Shown here one piece after another: positions 7,801-12,644 of a stretch of DNA of 12,644 nucleotides (position 1 is its first letter; every line of letters begins with the position of its first letter). Made by a program: the position numbers and the translations under genes. Below the pieces are notes generated by a model. The model was not told the DNA's origin. It searched no databases and was given only the letters and a program-made list of their open reading frames with translations. Origin of the DNA: Porogramme epimiltina (Eukaryota; Basidiomycota; Agaricomycetes; Polyporales; Polyporaceae); the NCBI GenBank assembly GCA_900155495.1, contig FTLJ01001237.1, positions 1 to 12,644 of the forward strand. Direction: 5' to 3'.

Positions 7801-10288
7801 GATCTCTCAGTTTCCGCCCTGGGACAAACCCCGCCTGGGCTTTATGTATTATGTTAGGTGCCGCTCTGGCGAGCCTTACGGACATTACTTTTGTTAGGAG
7901 CTTGTAGTCCGTGTTCAGTAGGGTGATGGGGCGGTAGTTTCCTATTTGCGTCCGTTCCCCCTTCTCCTTGTAGATCGGCGCCATCCACCCTTCCGCGAAG
8001 TTTGTCTCCGGGCAGACGCCGTACTTTTGTATATCTTTCATAGCAGCAAGTAATACTCTGATGGGGTCGAAAGATTCGCGTTTTCTTTGGGTGTCCTCCG
8101 CGTGCCTCTCAACTAGAGTTTTCCATACTTCGTATTGGAGTCCGTCCACCCCCGGCGCGGTGCCCGTTTTCACATTCCTGAGCGCGTTAAGCAGCTCGTC
8201 ATAGTCAAATTCGGCATCTAGGGACAGGTGTTCGTCATCTGTTAGTCCGGTGTGCACACTGTCCAGCGAGGTTGTTATGTTTCCCTCTCTGGTCGCCTGA
8301 TCGGGTACGCCTGTCTCGTCGTTCTGTAACCGCACATGGTGGTCCCTGGCAATCTCGGCCATCTTTTCTGGATCCGTTTCGTATATTACGGGGTCGTCTG
8401 GGTTTGCTCTTCTCGTCTCCAGCGCTTGGATAATTTCGCGTGGGGCGACGTCTCTATGGAGCTTTGTCCAGTACTTGGACGGAATTTCGCCATTCATGGC
8501 ATACCGGGCCTTCGATCTGATTCTCTGCTTCTGTACCCGTTTGGCTTTAAGTGCCCCAATCTCTTTGGTTAGCTTCGTTATGACGGATGGGTCTGGCTCT
8601 TCATGTCCTCGTCCGGTTTCTACATTCTTGAGCTGTTCCTCTAGCTCTCTCGCAGCCGCTATTATCGGGGGGACCACTTCCCGCTCCCGCTTACGTCCAG
8701 TCATCAGGAATTTTCTCTTGAGATCAGCCAGAACAGTCTGCGGATTGTTCCGGTCGTCTCGTCCACCGGTGGCCTCTATCCGGTCCAGCTCAGCGATGGC
8801 AGCTATCCCTACTGCTTTCATTTCGCGCGCAAGTTTTCTATCTTTCAAGAGTGTGAGGGGGAAGACTGGTCTGCCTTTCCCGACCTTTGGGGCACTTTCA
8901 CTTGTTAACTGCACCGACACCAGTCTGTGGTCCGTTTTAACCATCGGCACACTTATCTTCCACTGGCGCGCCGTCCTGAAGGGTCCTGGCTTTATGTATA
9001 TTCGGTCTAGCCTCGAGCATCTCGCCGCGGCTCCTGTCCCTCTCTGGAAGGTGAAGCTACGGTCTGTTGGGTAGGTCGCTCTCCACCCATCCAGGACCAT
9101 CATCCCTAAACCTGTTTTGATTTCGTCTAGGGCTTCCATCGTTTCATCTGGGTTTTGCATTGGCAGCCTGTCGATGGCCTCCTCCACGTTGTTGAAGTCA
9201 CCTGCCATTAGGTGAGGTTTCGGCCTCCTCTCGTTCATCTCGTAGTAGTCAGAGACTTCTCTAAAGAATTGTATTCTTTCCCGTGGCCCATTCGACGTAG
9301 GCGCGTACATGCATAGGACTTCTCTAATCTCGTTCCCATGGAAGGGTACTCTAACCTGTATTGCCCTACCTGGGACTATCACAGTCTCCTTCGCTGTTTC
9401 TGTGTTGAGGAGCTTCTTATTTAGCACCACGGCGACTCCTTCCTTCGCGGTCGGGGATTCAGGATGCGCAGAGAAAAAGATTCTAATGCGCTTCCCATAC
9501 ATCTCATATAATTGCTTGTACCGTTCATCGTTTAGATGAGTCTCTTGTAGTAGGAGTACCGCTATCTGTTCCTCCCTCATCATACGCACGATCGCGTTCC
9601 ATTTATTATCATCCCCCTGCGAGCTCAGGGAACCAAACCCGTTCATATTTAGGGTGGCTATTTTAAGTGTCGTGCGCTGACTGATTCTCTTTTTCTTTCG
9701 CTGAGTTCGGGACGGTCCCGGCACGTCGGGCTCTCCATTAGGGGCCTCAGGAGTACATCCTGGAGGAGCTCCCCCTCGTAATCGTAGGGGGGTTCGTGTG
9801 CTGTGCGCTGACGCAGTGTGACGTGTGTCTGCGGCGGCGGTTGGATTATCTAGTACATTTCCGTAGTACCCTTCCAACTCCCGTTCTGGGCGTTGCGTAG
9901 CCCCATCTCCTGGGTGCTTTCTGGGTAAGCTCTCTGCTTCCCTTGTGTCATGCTGCGACGAGCAGCACGGCACATGCCCTCCACTCTGGGTGGCAAGCGC
10001 TCCAGGCGCCTGGGTGGCCGGTCCGGCCACCCCATGTCCCCCCCTCCCCGGGGACTCCAAGCCGCAGGTGGGGTGATGCCATGGGTCGCGAGGGGACAGG
10101 CGCGGACCCATAGGCAGCCCTGCCTGCGTACTCCTCCCTTCCTCACACATCTTTCCTACTTCCTCCTGCAGCCGTCCAGCGGTCAGTAAATCAGATTCAG
10201 AATGGCACGCACCGACAGTAGTCGACTGGTTGGTCATGTGTAGTTCGCGGGGTAATCGGTATGTCTGTATATGTTGTGCTGTATTCAT
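4826..10288 (-). CDS. LINE ORF2 polyprotein: APE endonuclease, reverse transcriptase, RNase H
   Basis: One unbroken frame of 1820 residues from the ATG at 10288. An in-frame stop at 10381-10379 precedes it. Residues 1-205 are low-complexity and disordered-looking, with LRLRGG at 168-173 and a basic RKKKR at 197-201. The endonuclease spans about 207-460: LNMNG, LLLQETH (E249), YAPTS, GDFNN (D364), SRLDRI (D428) and TDH (453-454). The reverse transcriptase spans about 760-1040: NYRPITLL, ALDQEKAYD (D854), RQGDP (912-916) and FADD (956-959). The LINE-typical GGLGI is at 1132-1136. A Cys cluster lies at 1290-1310. RNase H spans about 1394-1530 with D1400, E1443, D1465, H1516 and D1526 present. 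A zinc finger C-x2-C-x7-H-x4-C is at 1652-1668. It would nick target DNA, prime on it and copy the element RNA. No catalytic residue I checked is missing, so the protein may be functional. GC is near 51%, below ORF1. Confidence 0.95.
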   Translation of the reverse strand: MNTAQHIQTYRLPRELHMTNQSTTVGACHSESDLLTAGRLQEEVGKMCEEGRSTQAGLPMGPRLSPRDPWHHPTCGLESPGRGGHGVAGPATQAPGALATQSGGHVPCCSSQHDTREAESLPRKHPGDGATQRPERELEGYYGNVLDNPTAAADTRHTASAHSTRTPLRLRGGAPPGCTPEAPNGEPDVPGPSRTQRKKKRISQRTTLKIATLNMNGFGSLSSQGDDNKWNAIVRMMREEQIAVLLLQETHLNDERYKQLYEMYGKRIRIFFSAHPESPTAKEGVAVVLNKKLLNTETAKETVIVPGRAIQVRVPFHGNEIREVLCMYAPTSNGPRERIQFFREVSDYYEMNERRPKPHLMAGDFNNVEEAIDRLPMQNPDETMEALDEIKTGLGMMVLDGWRATYPTDRSFTFQRGTGAAARCSRLDRIYIKPGPFRTARQWKISVPMVKTDHRLVSVQLTSESAPKVGKGRPVFPLTLLKDRKLAREMKAVGIAAIAELDRIEATGGRDDRNNPQTVLADLKRKFLMTGRKREREVVPPIIAAARELEEQLKNVETGRGHEEPDPSVITKLTKEIGALKAKRVQKQRIRSKARYAMNGEIPSKYWTKLHRDVAPREIIQALETRRANPDDPVIYETDPEKMAEIARDHHVRLQNDETGVPDQATREGNITTSLDSVHTGLTDDEHLSLDAEFDYDELLNALRNVKTGTAPGVDGLQYEVWKTLVERHAEDTQRKRESFDPIRVLLAAMKDIQKYGVCPETNFAEGWMAPIYKEKGERTQIGNYRPITLLNTDYKLLTKVMSVRLARAAPNIIHKAQAGFVPGRKLRDHTQLARMMMHWAEATEVNGMLVALDQEKAYDKIAHDYLWRVLRKFNVPESFIDIVKSLYDNAHTAVLINGVLSSQYKVTRGVRQGDPLSCLLFDLAIEPLSAMIRDSPLQGIRVPGVEGENLKVTLFADDTSVYLSENDDFATLQGILDTWCGAAKARFNLNKTELVPFGTEEYRERASTEYAQTGAWKNFPTGVRMAADGNAVRVLGAWIGNNIDELAIWATAVNKINVTLEKWKHPKPTLDGKRHVIQMFIGGMTQFLTDVQRMPDVILKRLEKMTRNYLWDDKYSPPVSMSQVRAPREMGGLGILDLSARNEALNIMWLKAYLDFGHARPWWAFLADDLYRRASRSKSSPINQADRVSPFLQHWDPARSKLPNVLIELWKTGKDNGLRLEVLAPSREIMRNMPMWDHIMATQTPLRRLMGSSGATRCIREKHCARTVGDFEQLAAHRSHPNHMAYVLCPCGPCTDARTRIKCTNPHACYVRAAAFLNTLPPKWDPRKNHPEDWEEGRNADAKQAFQDTETSAVFDQTITTHGDIGETFRIFTEGVRPPQVILDVGHERCDPRVVVATDGSCIDNGFANAKAGAGVFFPAGNEQNAAIKLPDLIPQTNQTGEMVATLIANQLANKKHDLLHITDSKTVIQAMTGSMRRNEDEGYINAKNPDLEKAMVSTMRQRKAHTAFKWVKGHRGVPENEAADKLAGEGAKKPTQDNVDLRVQDTWKVTGARLRTLTQKNAYAIIRRAQNKKLEPRTRTAARIQQTIDDIESDHGVQVTPESIWKGIWRKDIPKITRQWLWRTAHDSYMIGNHWRRPSMPDELRDRATCGHCGQDESMEHILFVCGAPGRQKVWDLLRDALRKSNLPEKDPSWGNILGAPCVVLKTPEGERRANAEKRWAMLWTEAAHLIWKLRCDRVIHRQGANFTDAQVSKRWFATLKNKLKLEREVATLTTGKSRKKLINRVDKIWRLLIKDGSALPKDWVTDCGVLVGIAGAE

Positions 10289-10948
10289 GATGTGTCTGAG
10301 TTTTGTTTCGATTCGCTGTTGTCCAAATTCGTAAGTCCGGGCCGGTCGGTGTCCGTCGGGGGGCTTTGCTCCTCCCCTTCAGGACACCTGATTTCCAGTT
10401 CGCGCCCCGGCAGAGCCGGGAGCACGTCCTGGAAATCACCATTCTTTCTGCTTCGCAGGATTTTGGCATGCGCAACGGCAAAGGGGTATTTATTCGCTGC
10501 TCCTGCGCGCAGTTTTTTGTATTCTATATATTACGTTGGTGCATCCATCTATTTGTTACCTACTCCAGGCCTTCTCGGCCAGCAGTGGCTCGAGCGCTTG
10601 CAGGCGTGGCGTAGTGTATGGGCGCCCGTGCCACCCCCTCTTCGTCTTTCTGACGCGGTCACGGGACCGAGGAGGGAGGCCGTGACACGCTCGCGACCTC
10701 CGCCTGCTTCTCATACTCAACGCCCGCCTCTTTTCGTTATGGGTGGGGGCGTTCTCGTTTGATCTGTATAGTTTACTGTAGAAGTTTTATCAAAATTTTG
10801 ACTTTGTCACGTGCCCTCTGCCGGGCTATCCCTCACTACATGCGGGCTGGGAGGATCTTTCCGGGAACATATGAGAGTGAATTCAATCTAGTGTCGGTAC
10901 ATGGGGGTCGTTGAGCTGTTCTATGTAGGGTAGTCGTCGTGCCCTTAA
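10289..10948 (-). other. ORF1-ORF2 spacer of the LINE
   Basis: The 660 nt between the ORF1 stop and the ORF2 ATG contain no long frame on the sense strand. It holds a large stem-loop at 10389-10438, a 7-bp inverted repeat at 10658-10664 and 10680-10686, and an AT-rich patch with a TATATA near 10525-10535. Many LINEs have overlapping or nearly adjacent ORFs, so this gap is long. How ORF2 is translated (reinitiation, internal entry or a separate transcript) is not evident. Confidence 0.7.
10389..10438 (-). other. Long stem-loop upstream of ORF2
   Basis: An outer 10-bp perfect stem (TGATTTCCAG at 10389-10398 with CTGGAAATCA at 10429-10438) encloses an inner 6-bp GC stem (CCCGGC at 10406-10411 with GCCGGG at 10415-10420) around a 3-nt loop. 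The internal loops are 7 and 8 nt. The structure ends about 100 nt before the ORF2 start codon. Confidence 0.75.
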
Positions 10949-12644
10949 CTAGGTACGTCCGGAACCTCTACCCCTGCCCCCTCGTTGAGTGCCGCGGCCC
11001 CTTCCGCGCCCTCCCTGACCCCTCCCCGGGGCTGGCGCACCCTTCGCGCCCGCGCCGCGATCCTTTCCAGCGCCCTTGATGGTCCCCAGGACTTCTTCTA
11101 GGATCGCGCGCGCATCGTCCTTCGGTTTCCCAGTGTCCTCCGCGGGGTAACGCGAGGCGTCATCCAAGCCTAGGGCCGCGGGTGTCATCCCCTTCCACCC
11201 CTGGGCCTTCGGCAGCGGACAATCTGCAGTGCGGTGGACGTCCGACTTGCAGAGCTTGCAGTCGATGGACACGGACGTGTCCTTGGAGTCGTCGACGATC
11301 GTGAACTGCTGGGTGCGGAGGTAGAAGTCGCTGCGTCCCACCCCGCAGATCGCGACCTTCATGAGGCGCTTGAGTTCGCGCGACTCGAGGGCTTCCTGCG
11401 TGACCGGGCGCGCCATGAGAATGAGTGCCGGCAAGGGTCTCTTGGGGGAGTCCGCAAGAGCGGGTTCGAGGTGGAAAGTGTTGGTGATCGTCTCGAAGAC
11501 TTGGTCGCTCGTACCAGTGTGCCCGATGTTGTTCGCGGCCAAGGTCCTGATATAGTCCCTGTATGGTTGGTACGTCTTGAGCGCGTCCTTGATATGCTTG
11601 GTGAATTTTTCACGCTGCGCGATGACGCTGTTGTGGATGGAGGTGGGGGAGAGGATCGCGTCGCCGACGAAGAAAAAAAGTTTCCAGGACGCCGTAATGG
11701 CCTCCTCATCGTTGATCGCCAGAGGGAAGCAGGAGAAGGAGGTGGCTGGGTCGAGCGCGACGTGCTCCTGCCAGAGAAGGTACTCCCGGAGTAGGTTCGC
11801 TCCGTCGCCCTCCAGGTCGACAAAGAAGGGCCAGGGCTGGGCGAATTGGTTGGTACTGTTGGGAGTGCCTGCGTTCCGCGCCAGCGGCGCGATCACGGAT
11901 ACTTCAACTCCCTTCCCGTCGTACGCAGCGAACGTGATCTCGCTCAGGACGCGCTTGTAGTGCTTGGCTAGGTCGGCACCCTTGACGTTCATCGCCCGGC
12001 CGCCCCCGTGCGGGATGAGGGCGAGCATGGATTCCCAGTTAGATTGGACCATGTCCTGTTGAGCGGCGTCCAGGTTCCCGAGATGCCTCCACGGACTGAT
12101 GTGCACGCGGGGCAAGGTTCCCGGGGTGAAGCCCGTGTGCCCCGCCAGGGGGGGATGATCGAGGGGGAAGTTGCGGGTGGATTTGAAGTGGGGGTTGGCG
12201 TATCTGCCTGCGGACGCCGGGGCATACGCTGCCAGATCGTGGCCGGGGCTGTAGGGGGCTATGTCCCCGTTTGCGACGTTCCAGTCGATGACCCACTGGG
12301 GGACGACCGGGACTTGGTGGGGGTTGATGGTCCACCTCGACTGGATTGGAGTTTTCCTCAGTCTTCGTTGCCCGGGCGGTGGGTTGGGGTTATGGCTCAC
12401 AGTGTGGTTCGTTTCCGACGTCCTCGCCCTCTTCGTGCGGGGGTTCCCCTCCGCGTACTCCTGCGGGTCCACCATTTCCGTGTCGACATCCAGTGGCTGG
12501 GGGCCTGGTGGCGCATGGACGTTAAAAAACATTTCCCTCGTTTGCATCGCGTATGAGCAATGCGTACCTGGTATCGGAGGCATCGGGGCCTGCGGAGGCG
12601 GAGGGCCTTGCGGAGGCAATGGGGCCTGGGGCGGTGGGGGGGCC
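10949..12644 (-). CDS. LINE ORF1, gag-like nucleic-acid-binding protein (5' partial)
   Basis: The frame is open from the right window edge to TAG at 10951-10949, at least 564 codons. The codon at 12619 is TTG and is not a credible start; the Pro/Gln-rich sequence (PPPPQAPLPPQ) continues in frame to the edge, so the true start is outside or is an internal Met such as PMPPIPG. Visible parts, numbered from the TTG: a Pro-rich N-terminus, a long middle region without a motif I recognise, a CCHC zinc knuckle C-x2-C-x4-H-x4-C at 454-467 (11219-11260), and an RGG/GR-rich tail from about 525 to the end. Such proteins coat LINE RNA in ribonucleoprotein particles; the role here follows from position and motif. 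GC is about 62%, well above ORF2. Confidence 0.85.
   Translation of the reverse strand, partial: APPPPQAPLPPQGPPPPQAPMPPIPGTHCSYAMQTREMFFNVHAPPGPQPLDVDTEMVDPQEYAEGNPRTKRARTSETNHTVSHNPNPPPGQRRLRKTPIQSRWTINPHQVPVVPQWVIDWNVANGDIAPYSPGHDLAAYAPASAGRYANPHFKSTRNFPLDHPPLAGHTGFTPGTLPRVHISPWRHLGNLDAAQQDMVQSNWESMLALIPHGGGRAMNVKGADLAKHYKRVLSEITFAAYDGKGVEVSVIAPLARNAGTPNSTNQFAQPWPFFVDLEGDGANLLREYLLWQEHVALDPATSFSCFPLAINDEEAITASWKLFFFVGDAILSPTSIHNSVIAQREKFTKHIKDALKTYQPYRDYIRTLAANNIGHTGTSDQVFETITNTFHLEPALADSPKRPLPALILMARPVTQEALESRELKRLMKVAICGVGRSDFYLRTQQFTIVDDSKDTSVSIDCKLCKSDVHRTADCPLPKAQGWKGMTPAALGLDDASRYPAEDTGKPKDDARAILEEVLGTIKGAGKDRGAGAKGAPAPGRGQGGRGRGRGTQRGGRGRGSGRT
11219..11260 (-). other. CCHC zinc knuckle in ORF1
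   Basis: The motif CKLCKSDVHRTADC has the exact C-x2-C-x4-H-x4-C spacing of retroelement nucleocapsid knuckles. It is the only one in the visible part of ORF1. Confidence 0.9.

Larger units (their letters stand above)
4548..12644 (-). mobile_element. Non-LTR retrotransposon (LINE), Tad1-like, 5' end outside the window
   Basis: On the minus strand this element shows ORF1 (gag-like), a spacer, ORF2 (APE endonuclease, RT, RNase H, zinc finger), a 3' UTR and a terminal poly(A). APE plus RT plus RNase H in a fungal genome fits the Tad1 clade; I and L1 clades are less likely alternatives. At least 8.1 kb is present and ORF1 runs off the right edge, so neither the 5' UTR nor the upstream target-site copy can be seen. 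The 3' junction is at the 8-bp palindrome GAGATCTC (4540-4547). A matching duplicate such as GGAAGTGAGATCTC is expected just past the element's 5' end; I find none inside the ORF1-ORF2 spacer, which supports both ORFs being one element. Confidence 0.9.

Noticed and set aside
12617..12619. Start codon of ORF1
   Set aside because: The codon is TTG and the same Pro/Gln-rich frame continues upstream to the window edge, so ORF1 is better treated as 5' partial.
1..12644. CRISPR array, bacterial operon or phage-type defence system
   Set aside because: There are no regularly spaced repeats, and introns, the LINE and the eukaryotic zinc-finger gene show a fungal nuclear context.

Overview
The window looks like nuclear DNA of a filamentous fungus, most likely a basidiomycete (Agaricomycotina-like). 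The evidence is GC-rich host DNA, a gene split by short introns with CTNAY-type branch sites, and a LINE of the RNase H-bearing type that fungi carry as the Tad1 clade. No database search was possible. The species and clade are inferences from sequence features.

Layout, left to right. Positions 1-69 are an almost pure G tract. Positions 70-630 hold no gene I can support. Positions 631-1533 are a probable non-autonomous DNA transposon (MITE-like): long inverted repeats flanked by TA on both sides, with no transposase. Positions 1537-1958 are non-coding 3' flank. Positions 2048-4102 (minus strand) are a five-exon host gene for a protein of about 555 residues with three CCCH zinc fingers. It was assembled from pieces because no single reading frame covers it. 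Positions 4103-4547 are its 5' flank.

From 4548 to the right edge lies one large non-LTR retrotransposon on the minus strand, with at least 8.1 kb visible. Read in its own direction it comprises ORF1 (gag-like, zinc knuckle plus RGG tail, 5' end outside the window), a 660-nt spacer with a strong stem-loop, ORF2 (1820 aa: disordered leader, APE-type endonuclease, reverse transcriptase, Cys-rich linker, RNase H, C-terminal zinc finger), a roughly 250-nt 3' UTR with two compact hairpins, and an uninterrupted 31-nt poly(A) tail. ORF2 is unbroken and its catalytic residues are in place, so the copy looks young and possibly active.

The two parts are linked by position. The LINE sits about 450 bp upstream of the CCCH gene's start codon and points the same way, so its transcription could run into that gene's promoter. 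The most notable features for follow-up are the ubiquitin-tail hexapeptide LRLRGG just before the endonuclease in ORF2, the structured ORF1-ORF2 spacer, the GC difference between the two ORFs, and the alternative last intron of the CCCH gene.
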